DNA of 64,000 bases, taken from the NCBI GenBank assembly GCA_023461035.1, contig JAEWOD010000020.1:124001-188000 (forward strand), given 5' to 3'. Below are positions 1-8,845 of this stretch, in pieces. Below the pieces are notes generated by a model, which did no database searches, was not told where the DNA came from, and saw nothing but the letters and a program-made list of their open reading frames with translations. This DNA comes from Bacteroidota bacterium (lineage in GTDB: Bacteria > Bacteroidota > Bacteroidia > Flavobacteriales > Weeksellaceae). Position 1 is the stretch's first letter. The number at the start of each line of letters is the position of its first letter. The translations under genes and the position numbers were made by a program.

Positions 1-1
1 T

Positions 2-85
2 TCAAGTGTTGATGTGGTTACACCTTATTACAGTAACTTTTCAAATATTATGACCATAGGTGTCGGAGGAGCTTATAAATTTTAA
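2..85 (+). CDS. C-terminal end of an outer-membrane beta-barrel protein (partial)
   Basis: Only the last 27 codons are inside the window. They read as alternating polar and hydrophobic residues and end in GGAYKF and a TAA stop. A terminal phenylalanine after an amphipathic strand is the usual last strand of an outer-membrane barrel recognised by the BAM complex. The gene starts left of the window, so the family cannot be told. A strong hairpin terminator follows within 30 bases. The call as a barrel end is inference from a very short stretch. Confidence 0.5.
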   Translation, partial: SSVDVVTPYYSNFSNIMTIGVGGAYKF

Positions 86-109
86 GAATAAATAATTACC
101 CAAATAAAA

Positions 110-150
110 CACCTGTCAGGTTTTGAAAACCTGACAGGTGTTTTTATTTT
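110..150. terminator. Bidirectional intrinsic terminator
   Basis: A perfect inverted repeat (CACCTGTCAGGTTTT and its complement around a single G) is followed by TTTTTATTTT on the plus strand and by an equivalent T-rich run on the minus strand. It sits between the convergent barrel gene and the kinase gene and should end both transcripts. Confidence 0.85.
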
Positions 151-170
151 ACTTCTTATACAATTCAACT

Positions 171-785
171 TTAAAACAACCCGTTTATCTCCGCATCGAC
201 TTTATCATAGATAAAACTTAAATCTTCAGCATTATTCACAAAATCAAGATTATCCACATCTATGATCAGTAATTTTCCTTCATCATAGGTTTTCACCCAT
301 TCCTCATATTTATCATTCAAGCGGCTGAGGTACTCGATGCTGATGGAACTCTCATATTCGCGACCTCTGAGCTGGATTTGTTTTACCAGTGTAGGAATGG
401 AAGCCCGCAGGTAAATCAACAAATCAGGTGCTTGCACAAATGAATTCATCAGATCAAAAACCGTTAGGTAATTTTCATAATCCCGCGTCATCAGAAGTCC
501 CATATCATGCAGATTGCTTGCAAAAATATGCGCATCTTCGTGTATGGTTCTGTCCTGAATGATGTTTTCACCGCTCTCGCGAATTTCTTTAATCTGGTTA
601 AATCGGCTTCCCAAAAAATAAATCTGAAGGTTAAACGCCCATTTTTCCATATCGTTATAGAAGTCGTCCAGATAAGGATTTTGGTCAACGCTCTCAAACT
701 GAGGTTTCCAACGAAAATTTTTGGCCAATAATTGTGTCAGGGTCGTTTTTCCGGCACCTATGTTTCCAGCGATAGCAATGTGCAT
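171..785 (-). CDS. Deoxynucleoside kinase
   Basis: The 204-residue protein starts with the P-loop GNIGAGKTT (residues 7-15) and has the DRT-x-x-ED motif near residue 78, typical of the deoxyadenosine/deoxyguanosine/thymidine-kinase-2 fold. These enzymes phosphorylate deoxynucleosides with ATP in the cytoplasm for dNTP salvage. The length matches bacterial dNKs. The start codon is two bases from the stop of the upstream exported protein, so the two are probably one transcript. Which deoxynucleoside is preferred cannot be read from the sequence. Confidence 0.88.
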   Translation of the reverse strand: MHIAIAGNIGAGKTTLTQLLAKNFRWKPQFESVDQNPYLDDFYNDMEKWAFNLQIYFLGSRFNQIKEIRESGENIIQDRTIHEDAHIFASNLHDMGLLMTRDYENYLTVFDLMNSFVQAPDLLIYLRASIPTLVKQIQLRGREYESSISIEYLSRLNDKYEEWVKTYDEGKLLIIDVDNLDFVNNAEDLSFIYDKVDAEINGLF

Positions 786-787
786 TT

Positions 788-1597
788 TTAAAGGTTTTTT
801 TGGAATTCGTAAAGATAAACAACCCTGTCTTTTAAGCCAAACAGAAATCGACTATTTACTGAAAAATAATCAAAAGTGTCAGCAAAAGGGATTTCTTTTA
901 TTTCTTTTGAATTTAAATCCAATTGATAGATTTTTTTCTTTTGAGAAAAATAAAATGAGCCATTTCGTAAATAAATCTGTTCAAATTCCTGAAAAGGAAT
1001 GACCGATTCCAGATTGGCATATTCGTCAAACCGAAGGATTTTACGAAACCCGATGAGATAAATTTTGTTTTGATGATAAATCAAATCCGAATAAAATTCA
1101 TCACCTGTTTTTTCAGTCAGAATCACCGACTGGCGGATTGCTTTTTTATCCCTATAATTCCACAAAACCAATCTTTGCAACACCGGATCATAACCCCAGA
1201 GGAAATTATTGTCCACCAGAGCCGAAAGCGTGGGTGAGAAATTGGTTTCGATGGGGAATTCTATCAAATCCTGTACTTGATTGAGTTGGTTGTCCAGCAC
1301 CAAAAGGTTAAAAAGTGCTGATTTCAGCGTGATTTGTAAAATGTTCTGGGTATTTAAATTTTCCAAAACCGTTTGGTTGGAAAAAGTTTTCCGTTTCCGG
1401 GTTTGAAAATCGATTTTATTGAGTTCGGTAAAATTCCGGATATAATAAATGTTTTGAAAATCATCCACTTCGAAATCCGTGATGCTGTCACGGGTTTCGA
1501 TAGAAATGGAATCAATGGGTTTGATGTCTTGGGCGTTTGGCAACACCCAAAAACCAATAAGAAGCAATATGCAAACCGACAATTTCACGTTTGCCAA
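788..1597 (-). CDS. Exported protein of unknown function, propeller-like
   Basis: 269 residues. The N-terminus has a signal peptide with a hydrophobic core (CILLLIGFWVLP) and a likely cleavage after NAQ. The rest is a run of short beta strands with aromatic residues (IYYIRN, FLWGYDP, IYLIGFRK, FYFSQKKKIYQLD) at regular spacing, as in beta-propellers. No catalytic motif is seen. It lies directly upstream of the deoxynucleoside kinase with a 2-base gap, a likely operon, though no functional link is obvious. It probably acts in the periplasm or at the outer membrane. The propeller reading is inference from strand pattern. Confidence 0.65.
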   Translation of the reverse strand: MANVKLSVCILLLIGFWVLPNAQDIKPIDSISIETRDSITDFEVDDFQNIYYIRNFTELNKIDFQTRKRKTFSNQTVLENLNTQNILQITLKSALFNLLVLDNQLNQVQDLIEFPIETNFSPTLSALVDNNFLWGYDPVLQRLVLWNYRDKKAIRQSVILTEKTGDEFYSDLIYHQNKIYLIGFRKILRFDEYANLESVIPFQEFEQIYLRNGSFYFSQKKKIYQLDLNSKEIKEIPFADTFDYFSVNSRFLFGLKDRVVYLYEFQKNL

Positions 1598-1716
1598 ATT
1601 AATGAATTATTCTCCAAAAATGATATTATGCTAAACTTATTTCAAACATAAAATTTCGGCATCTTCTCTCAACAATTAAAATGAAAGATTAGCCTAATTT
1701 TTAAGCCGTCAATAGA

Positions 1717-2157
1717 TTAACTCAAATCAGTATTTAGATAGGTTTTCTCGATGTAATCCGCTTGATTGGCAATTTCATGGATAACCTTTAAAAGCTCATC
1801 CGGATGCTGCTGTGCCAAATAAACCGGAAAGATGCTTTGGGTATAAATTCCTTCTACTTCCGTTCCGTCAGATTTTGTATATTTTTTCAGACAAATGCTT
1901 CCCAAACTCATGTGGTTGGCCTCTCTCAACAGTTGAATCGGGCTGAGCTGGTCAGAAAAATCGGCAATATGGCTTCTGATAAAAAGTAAATCACGGTCGT
2001 TTTCCGTAATTTCTCCCAGATATACTCGCTGCCAACGGTTTGCACCGTCATTATTGTAGCGAAGTGCATAATCCCATAAATAGGTCGTTTCATTGATTAA
2101 TTTGATGGGATAACCTTTGGAAATAAAATCAGCCAGTAGTGTTGGTAAATGTTTCAT
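1717..2157 (-). CDS. Hypothetical protein next to tandem AAA+ ATPase
   Basis: 146 residues with no signal peptide, so probably cytoplasmic. It mixes alpha helices and strands and contains few distinctive motifs; WDYALRY, LYLG-like segments and a helical C-terminus rich in Glu and Gln are visible. I do not recognise the family. It starts 21 bases after the stop of the tandem AAA+ ATPase on the same strand, so it is probably co-transcribed and may be a partner or adaptor of that ATPase. This role is inference from position alone. Confidence 0.6.
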   Translation of the reverse strand: MKHLPTLLADFISKGYPIKLINETTYLWDYALRYNNDGANRWQRVYLGEITENDRDLLFIRSHIADFSDQLSPIQLLREANHMSLGSICLKKYTKSDGTEVEGIYTQSIFPVYLAQQHPDELLKVIHEIANQADYIEKTYLNTDLS

Positions 2158-2178
2158 AGTATTAAAATTTTTGTTGAA

Positions 2179-4806
2179 TTATTTGTAACCGATTTTTTGT
2201 CGGCCTTCTTCGATTGATACTTCCAAATGTGCGACATCTTCCATTCGTATTTCCTGAAGCATTTCATGTGTGCGTTGTTCAGAAGAAATGGAGGCCATGC
2301 GCAGATGCTGCTTGTTGACTACTGAATCCACCATTTGGCGCACATATCGGGCATTCCCGAAATATTTGTCACGGGTATCGTATGCTTTTTTCAGATAAGC
2401 CAAAATATGTTCTTTGGAAGGAGCGTCTAAATGCAAATCATGATGCACAAAGAGTCTTTCGCTTATGTTGAACAAATCCTCAAATGTATAATCGTTGAGT
2501 TGGTAAATCGCATCAAAACGGGATTTCAGCCCGGGATTTGACTGGATAAATTCATACATATTATCCGGATATCCGGCAGCGATCACTGCGAACTTTCCAC
2601 GGTTATCCTCCATGGATTTGAGCAAAGTTTCGATGGCTTCTCTTCCGAAATCGTTCTCGCTACCCTGTGCAAGCGAATAAGCCTCATCAATAAAAAGTAC
2701 GCCTCCCATCGCTCGTTCAATCGCATCTGAAGTTTTCAAAGCGGTTTGTCCTACATATCCCGCCACCAGATTTTGACGATCCACCTCAACCAAATGTCCT
2801 CGTTCCAAAAGCCCGAGTGATTTATAAATTTTACCTAATATCCTTGCCAGAGTCGTTTTTCCGGTTCCCGGATTTCCGGTCAGAATCGCATGAAGCGAAA
2901 ACTTATGGAGCACATCTTTTCCGGTTTCCGAATAAAATTTCACCAAATTGATTTTGTCCAGAACCATTTGTTTGATGTTTTCCAAACCGACCATTTGATC
3001 CAGCTCGGCAAGTGCATCATCGAGTTCGTTCTGATTGATTTCGAGTTTTAGTTTTTTTCCGGTATCTTTTTCAAATACGTTCAATAAATCATTGAGTTCA
3101 ATCCGGCTCAGTTCCTCCGAAGAAAGATTCTCCCAATTTCCTTGTTGCAAAAGTCGGATTCCCATTTGTTTTTTGGCTTCGTCTATAATCCCAAAAATCG
3201 TGCGGGCATTTCCGAAATTCCGGTCACGGTCGCGGTAAAGACCCGTTAGAATTTTTTTGAGTTCCTGTTCTCCTTCAGAACTTAGTGTTGCTTCTTCTAA
3301 TTGGAGTGCACGATATGATATTTCCACTAATTCTTCCGGCAGATAATCTTCGAAATGGAAGTGTTGCGCAAAACGCGATTTCAGGCCGGGATTTGAATTC
3401 ATAAATGAACGAACTTCATCCGGGTATCCGGCACCAATGATGGCGATGTCCCCTCGTCCATCACTCATCTCTTTCATAAGGATTTCGATGGCTTCCGCTC
3501 CGAAATCTTTTCCGTCTGCATCCCGGGAAAGTGCATATACTTCATCCAAAAACAGAATTCCACCACGTGCTTTTTCAATCATGGCTTTGGTTTTGGGAGC
3601 GGTTTGGCCGATGAATTCTCCGATGATATCGGCGCGGGATGCTTCTACTACATGTCCTTTGCTGAGCAATCCCATGGATTTGTAGATTTTCCCGAGCAGC
3701 CGGACTACGGTGGTCTTTCCGGTGCCCGGATTTCCGGTAAAGATACTGTGAAGCCCTAATTGACCATCATCAGAAAATCCTTTTTCCATCCGCAGTTTAT
3801 TGAATTTCAAATATTCGATATTGTCCCGGATGGTGTTTTTAACTTGGGTCATTCCTACGAGTTTGTCCAATTCGGCAAATGCTTCTTCCAATAAATTTTC
3901 CTGTGTTTCTTCGTTACGTTTGGCAAGTTGTGCGGCATCAGGCAAATTGGAAATGACTTCTGCACTGCCGGCAATTTCGGTTTCACCTACTGAAAATTTA
4001 CCGGAAGCAATATTTACATCCATAAAATTGACATAGAAAAAATATTCGCCCGTTTTCCAATATCCGGGTTGGGAAGTTCCATAGGAAAAAACGAGGTTTT
4101 CGGATTGAGGCGAAGTGATGGCGTTAAATGTTTTATCAAATTTATAGGAAGCGTAAATCGTTCCGTTTCCTGCATGGAGGATGTTGAGTTTGAATTCCAG
4201 TGTTTTGCTCAATAAGAATTTGCGGAAAATGTTCAATTCTACACCGACATATTCGGTGATTCCGCCATCAAATTGGCTCAAATAACGACGGCCTTCTCCT
4301 TTATCTTCCCGCATGTCGAAATAAGCCGGATATAATTGGACGGATTCGAAGTCAAAGTATGGATTTTCTGTTTCGGTTACCGGATCCATATTGTCCACAA
4401 AAATGGTTTTGGTCATCAGGACTTTGTTGTTCTCTGAGATTTCCCAAAAATACTGATCGGATTTCCAATATCCATGTTCAGGTGTGCCCCAGGAGAGTTT
4501 CAGGAGATGTGAAATTTCCTGAGCAGGGATTTTTATATCGTGTTCTTGTGCATACATTTCTCTTTGGTTGGTAAGCGAAACGCAGCGGACTTTCAGTTTG
4601 GTGTTATATTCATTTTTCCGGTAAATTGGGTTGATGATTTCGATGTCCCAATAAAGGTAAGTCAGCTCTTTTTCGTTAAAACGATTACGGTATTTATTGA
4701 CCGATGGCAGTTCTGACTGAAGTTTTCCGCTTCCGAAAAACTGAATGTCTTTGATGAGACTGTCATTGGAAATCGTGTTTGGGTTATCTTGTGGCAATTG
4801 AGACAT
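2179..4806 (-). CDS. Tandem CbxX/CfqX-type AAA+ ATPase with N-terminal beta domains
   Basis: 875 residues. Two AAA+ modules of the CbxX/SpoVK type follow each other. The first has Walker A GNPGTGKT at 358-365 and Walker B GGILFLDE; the second has GNPGTGKT at 644-651 and GGVLFIDE. Both carry the family's downstream NPGLKSRF segment. Residues 1-300 are different: they hold two similar blocks (GTPEHGYWKSDQYFWEI and GTSQPGYWKTGEYFFYV), which look like a duplicated beta domain for binding a partner. CbxX-family proteins are cytoplasmic remodelling ATPases (Rubisco activases, SpoVK, EccA of type VII secretion). The client here is unknown. Exported proteins of unknown function lie upstream on the same strand, which may be relevant. 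Confidence 0.85.
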   Translation of the reverse strand: MSQLPQDNPNTISNDSLIKDIQFFGSGKLQSELPSVNKYRNRFNEKELTYLYWDIEIINPIYRKNEYNTKLKVRCVSLTNQREMYAQEHDIKIPAQEISHLLKLSWGTPEHGYWKSDQYFWEISENNKVLMTKTIFVDNMDPVTETENPYFDFESVQLYPAYFDMREDKGEGRRYLSQFDGGITEYVGVELNIFRKFLLSKTLEFKLNILHAGNGTIYASYKFDKTFNAITSPQSENLVFSYGTSQPGYWKTGEYFFYVNFMDVNIASGKFSVGETEIAGSAEVISNLPDAAQLAKRNEETQENLLEEAFAELDKLVGMTQVKNTIRDNIEYLKFNKLRMEKGFSDDGQLGLHSIFTGNPGTGKTTVVRLLGKIYKSMGLLSKGHVVEASRADIIGEFIGQTAPKTKAMIEKARGGILFLDEVYALSRDADGKDFGAEAIEILMKEMSDGRGDIAIIGAGYPDEVRSFMNSNPGLKSRFAQHFHFEDYLPEELVEISYRALQLEEATLSSEGEQELKKILTGLYRDRDRNFGNARTIFGIIDEAKKQMGIRLLQQGNWENLSSEELSRIELNDLLNVFEKDTGKKLKLEINQNELDDALAELDQMVGLENIKQMVLDKINLVKFYSETGKDVLHKFSLHAILTGNPGTGKTTLARILGKIYKSLGLLERGHLVEVDRQNLVAGYVGQTALKTSDAIERAMGGVLFIDEAYSLAQGSENDFGREAIETLLKSMEDNRGKFAVIAAGYPDNMYEFIQSNPGLKSRFDAIYQLNDYTFEDLFNISERLFVHHDLHLDAPSKEHILAYLKKAYDTRDKYFGNARYVRQMVDSVVNKQHLRMASISSEQRTHEMLQEIRMEDVAHLEVSIEEGRQKIGYK

Positions 4807-4923
4807 AAATTAAGATAGCATTTGGGAATCCAAATTAGTAAATTATTCAATTAGAGAGTGAATTCAATCTTATAAATTTACAGAATGGGTATTATTCATT
4901 TAAATAATTTAGCATAAAAGTGT

Positions 4924-5811
4924 CTAAAACGAAACAGAATAGGAGAAATTACAGGATTTCACATTTTGAAAAGCATTAGAATAACTGTATTTCGTGTCGG
5001 GTTTTAATTTTTCAGCAGAGATTTTAAAGACGCCTATTGTTTGGTCTATGATGGGGTCTTCATCCAAAAAATACAAGTATATTTCATCTGTTTGGAGAAC
5101 CCTGAATTTTATGTTTTTTGATTTTTCTCCGATGTTAAACATGTACGTGTTGTCCAGTAAATATTTCCAAAATGTAAAATCGCCCAACGTGATGAGGGTT
5201 TTCATGTCGGGCGCACTTGTCCCGATGAATGCATAGTCCCAGGCTCTTTCCTTTCGGTCGAGAATGGTGGCTTCCACAAAGTCAATGTCCAACGTGAAAA
5301 GATACGTGGGAGTCATATTTATTTTAACCCCTTTTTCAACCGTTTTTTGATGGTAGTTTTTCCCTTCTGCATCTTTTCCCGAAATGCTGACGACAAAAGA
5401 AATGTCTTTGTTCGTTCCGGTTTCCAGAGAAAGTGCGGCGTGTGGAATAAAAAATGTGGACTCTTCTTCTACGTTCTTTGCTACATTTTTTATCACTTCG
5501 TATTCGTATAAAAAATCACCGTTTTTGTCGGAAAATTTCTCCCATCCTTCCGCTGAACGAATGGGAATGCTGTTTTTTAGAATTTGAATTTGAAAAATGA
5601 ATTTGGGAACGTTATTTATTTCTTCATCTATTTGATCCATTGAAATTGATGGAAGTGTATAGGCAATTTTTAATTCTGTTCCTTTTGCTCCTTTTTGGGT
5701 AGAATTGCTTTTTGTGGAAACTTTGGAAATGATGTTGTGCTGGGTAGGGTTTTGGGCAGTTAAATTTAGTGCTAAAAAGAACCAGATTCCGGTAAAAATA
5801 AACTGTTTCAT
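4924..5811 (-). CDS. Exported protein of unknown function
   Basis: 295 residues with a clear signal peptide (MKQFIFTGIWFFLALNLTAQ) and cleavage expected after TAQ. The mature part is acidic and beta-rich; around residues 195-270 it has a segment with WDYAFIG and ITLGDFTFWKYLL, then a strand-rich C-terminus. I do not recognise a family. It is one of four consecutive genes on the minus strand between 4.9 and 8.5 kb that all encode exported or lipid-anchored proteins and are closely spaced, which suggests one envelope-associated cluster. Confidence 0.6.
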   Translation of the reverse strand: MKQFIFTGIWFFLALNLTAQNPTQHNIISKVSTKSNSTQKGAKGTELKIAYTLPSISMDQIDEEINNVPKFIFQIQILKNSIPIRSAEGWEKFSDKNGDFLYEYEVIKNVAKNVEEESTFFIPHAALSLETGTNKDISFVVSISGKDAEGKNYHQKTVEKGVKINMTPTYLFTLDIDFVEATILDRKERAWDYAFIGTSAPDMKTLITLGDFTFWKYLLDNTYMFNIGEKSKNIKFRVLQTDEIYLYFLDEDPIIDQTIGVFKISAEKLKPDTKYSYSNAFQNVKSCNFSYSVSF

Positions 5812-5833
5812 AATTGAAGTTTTTGTTGTTTCA

Positions 5834-6877
5834 TCATTTGACTTTAGCCAGTTTTACCGGATTTTGGGGTTTTATCAGAACTGGTTGTTTCAAATGGTTT
5901 TTGTTTTGGAAATAGTCACTGTGGCTGTTGATGATTTTGGCGAATCGTGGTAAAAGTACATTGTTAATTTCGCTGCCTCTCATTTCGGTAGGTTGCCCGT
6001 CATCCGTATAAAACAATAAATCGAAATATATAATTTTTCCGTTGGCGTCCAACACGAGATTGTCTAAATGAACGACAATTTGGAGAGAATCCAAAGCAGG
6101 GTTATTCAGTTTTCTTGCATTGAAAAATTCAGGTTGCAGGGATTGCAGTAATTCATCGGCCGTTTTGGTCAATTCCAAATTTCCGTCCGCAATCTCTTTT
6201 CCGTTAAGAAAATCAAATGTGCGGGAATTGAGGATGAAATCATCTGTTTGGGTTTGTTCTTTATAAATTACCGGATGTCCGGTTTCGATGATGTTTTCTC
6301 CGGCTGGTAAATACACCCGGTTTTTGTTGAGATTGTAATTCCGGTTTTTGGTAATCGAACCGGTCAGTTTTGCAAATGCTTTCAGGATGGCGAGATAATC
6401 TTCCGGGGCGTTGGCACGGTTCAAATACAGCTTTTTGCTTTTTCCGGACTCCGAAATTGTGATGATAAATGATTCGTAAACAGAATTTTTGTAAGCGGCA
6501 TAACCACAAGCGAATTGTTCAGGTTCGGGCTGCGCCAAAACAATCGAATCATCCAAACTGTTTTCGTATTTATCCATATAGTTTTGGACTACATCTGCAA
6601 AGGCAAGAAAATCTTCAAAATCGGGTGTTCCGAAATAACGACTTTCCATAGGGACAGCATACCTTTTTGATGGATAATATTTCAAACTGTTGTAGGAAAT
6701 CAGATGTTCGCTTTCATCTGTATACTTTATGGTAAAAAAGGCTTTGTAAATGGACTTTCCCGATTGTTCGATTATTTTTTCCCTCTTATAAGATTGAGAG
6801 CAAGATGATACGGTTAGTAATAGCAAGACGATATATTGACCGAATGACTGTACATTATTTTTTATAAAAATTTTCAT
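5834..6877 (-). CDS. Lipoprotein of unknown function
   Basis: I place the start at the methionine encoded at 6877, since the protein then begins MKIFIKNNVQ and reaches a lipobox LTVSSC about 25 residues in; an in-frame ATG at 6901 would overlap the upstream stop and put extra charged residues before the leader. The mature protein of about 320 residues is a mixture of strands and helices with no motif I can name. It lies in the closely spaced exported-protein cluster, downstream of the 6892-7803 gene. Probably anchored in the inner or outer membrane facing the periplasm. Confidence 0.6.
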   Translation of the reverse strand: MKIFIKNNVQSFGQYIVLLLLTVSSCSQSYKREKIIEQSGKSIYKAFFTIKYTDESEHLISYNSLKYYPSKRYAVPMESRYFGTPDFEDFLAFADVVQNYMDKYENSLDDSIVLAQPEPEQFACGYAAYKNSVYESFIITISESGKSKKLYLNRANAPEDYLAILKAFAKLTGSITKNRNYNLNKNRVYLPAGENIIETGHPVIYKEQTQTDDFILNSRTFDFLNGKEIADGNLELTKTADELLQSLQPEFFNARKLNNPALDSLQIVVHLDNLVLDANGKIIYFDLLFYTDDGQPTEMRGSEINNVLLPRFAKIINSHSDYFQNKNHLKQPVLIKPQNPVKLAKVK

Positions 6878-6891
6878 TTTTTTAGGTTTAA

Positions 6892-7803
6892 TTATTTCCA
6901 CGAGACTTTGTAAAGTAGGTTTTTGAATACATTTTCGTAATTCTCTACGTCCTGACCTGCCGAAGCCGTCATGACCAGAATTCCTTTTTCATCCGCAATC
7001 TTCAGGATGCTGATTTGTCTTTTCCGGCTTCCTGAACCGACATTTGCCAAAGCGTATTTGTAGGTAATCCCGTTTTTTGTTTCTTCATTTTGTTTCAGCA
7101 TTTCAACTGTCGGCATTTCTTCCGGCACATTTTCCGAGAAAAAAGAAGACTGAGCGAACCCGTAATCTTTCAAATCAAAATATTCGATGGTGATGTAAGG
7201 TTGCATGACAGATTTCAAGTCAGTTCCTTTTTCAGTATAAGTCGCAACACCCGCCCGGCAGCCGAGTAATTTGAAACCGGAACCGCCGGAATCAAATTCA
7301 TAGTTTTGCAAATATTCCAAATCTTTGAGATTCGTTTTTGCCGGTTTCAAATAAAGGGTATGGGATAGAATTTCATCGGATAGCCGTTTGTTTGATTCGG
7401 TAGAAAGGAATTCCATTTCGATGGTTGTTTTGGAATCTTTATCCTGAATTACCCAAAACTTTCTGGTAAATTCGCCGTCTTTGAATTCGCTGTACAACCC
7501 GTTTTTACTGTTGATGACCGTATCTTTCAGCGAATAATTGTACAAACCCACATCCTGAAAAGCGGGAACTTCATTGATAAGAGCGGTTAACTGCACTTCG
7601 TTGTTCGCATTTTTAACCGTCATGACATTTTGGTGTATGAGCACGGCGTTTTCCAACAGCGGAACGAATATTTTTGTCCCCGGCATCTGTATGTATCTTT
7701 TTCCGGTTTTTTGGGAAAGGGAATCGGTTGTCGCATTTTCAAATAGTTGTGCGAATGATATTGTGCTGATCGTTAATGATATAAATAGGATTAGTTTTTT
7801 CAT
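6892..7803 (-). CDS. Exported protein of unknown function
   Basis: The open frame extends to 7932, but the ATG at 7803 gives a normal signal peptide (MKKLILFISLTISTISFAQ) and is taken as the start; the mature protein is about 285 residues. It has alternating strands and a C-terminal segment with SGSRKRQISILKIADEKG and VMTASAGQD. I cannot assign a family. The start lies 16 bases after the stop of the lipoprotein gene upstream, so the two are probably co-transcribed. Confidence 0.62.
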   Translation of the reverse strand: MKKLILFISLTISTISFAQLFENATTDSLSQKTGKRYIQMPGTKIFVPLLENAVLIHQNVMTVKNANNEVQLTALINEVPAFQDVGLYNYSLKDTVINSKNGLYSEFKDGEFTRKFWVIQDKDSKTTIEMEFLSTESNKRLSDEILSHTLYLKPAKTNLKDLEYLQNYEFDSGGSGFKLLGCRAGVATYTEKGTDLKSVMQPYITIEYFDLKDYGFAQSSFFSENVPEEMPTVEMLKQNEETKNGITYKYALANVGSGSRKRQISILKIADEKGILVMTASAGQDVENYENVFKNLLYKVSWK

Positions 7804-7819
7804 CTGAATAGATTTATAA

Positions 7820-8530
7820 TTAATGAGAGAGTACAGAATTATGCAAGATTTTCGAAAAATTATTGGCAAGGTCAAAATCAAGGTTTGCGGGTTGACCGCT
7901 GGTCTGTATATAGTCACTGGAGGCAGAAGCAAGAAAAAAATGATCCACTTGTTTCCCGTCTGTTATATCGTAAATGAAAATTTCTTTTACGACTTCGCCC
8001 ATTTCGTAAGTGGACTGCGTTTGCAAACTGAAATCCCTTTCGGGACTTATCAGCAATATGCAATCCGCCAAAATCAGATAACGGAATCCGATGAATTTCT
8101 CAACTTCTTCTTTGTAAGTATAATAATAGGTGTGTTTTCCCAAATCGGATAGTTTGTTTTCCGGATAGCGACCTATCGTATATGAATTATAAGCAACAAA
8201 CTCTTTTTCCTCTCTACCAAAGAGCCGTTCTATGTCCAACAACAAACAACTGTTTTTATCAATCGGATAGAGGACACTTCGCACCGCCTTTTTGTCTATA
8301 AATAGTTCGACTGCCTTTTCCGGAAGTTGGTACAAATCTTCGACAGATGTGGGAGAAAGTTCCACTTTGTCGCTGTGTTGTTTCAGGATGGATTCTATGG
8401 TCGCATATCGGGATGAAATTTCCTTTTCATTTTTTTTGTAAACGCGTGAAATCTTTGATTTTTCGGAACAGGACGAAAAAACCAGGCAGCTCAACGCGAA
8501 CAAAACAAGGATGATGGATTTGGATTTCAT
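7820..8530 (-). CDS. Lipoprotein of unknown function
   Basis: 236 residues. The N-terminus MKSKSIILVLFALSCLVFSSC is a lipoprotein leader with the acylated Cys near residue 21. A short helix with basic residues follows, then a beta-rich body. No family recognised. It is the first gene of the minus-strand run of exported proteins that continues to 4.9 kb; its upstream region holds the hairpin repeat at 8572-8605. Confidence 0.6.
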   Translation of the reverse strand: MKSKSIILVLFALSCLVFSSCSEKSKISRVYKKNEKEISSRYATIESILKQHSDKVELSPTSVEDLYQLPEKAVELFIDKKAVRSVLYPIDKNSCLLLDIERLFGREEKEFVAYNSYTIGRYPENKLSDLGKHTYYYTYKEEVEKFIGFRYLILADCILLISPERDFSLQTQSTYEMGEVVKEIFIYDITDGKQVDHFFLASASSDYIQTSGQPANLDFDLANNFSKILHNSVLSH

Positions 8531-8556
8531 AATTTTTAAATTTTAAATTCTTAAAC

Positions 8557-8845
8557 GAATTGATTCGGAATTAACCTTGCCGGGGTTTTAAACCCTGACA
8601 AGGTTTTCCGTTTTTTATTTCACCATAATTTTATGCGTGGAAACACTTTTTCCACTCTTATCCGTGATTTTCAGCACATACACGCCTTTGGGCAAACCGG
8701 AAACTGTCAGCTGATTGGTTTTCCGGTCAAATTCCCCGGATTTTACCGTTTGTCCCGTGAGGCTGTAAAGGGAATAGGCATAATTCCCATCCTTCTCAAA
8801 CGCAATGTTCAGGATGTCTTTTACGGGGTTGGGATAGACTTTTAC
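8557..8845. repeat. Direct repeat copy 1: hairpin plus sorting-domain coding end
   Basis: This stretch is nearly the same as 11788-12095. It starts with GAATTGATTCGGAATTAACC, passes through a hairpin (AACCTTG arms at 8573-8579 and 8599-8605) and continues into the 3' coding end of the T9SS protein gene. Differences are scattered single bases plus a change in the hairpin loop. Coding and non-coding parts are both shared, so a segmental copy or gene conversion is likelier than protein-level selection alone. Confidence 0.75.

Noticed and set aside
721..1002. 93-residue plus-strand frame
   Set aside because: Antisense to the kinase and the exported protein; no coding features.
8573..8605. Ordinary rho-independent terminator for the minus-strand T9SS gene
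   Set aside because: The T-run is on the plus strand only, where no gene ends; the site fits better as a repeat hairpin.
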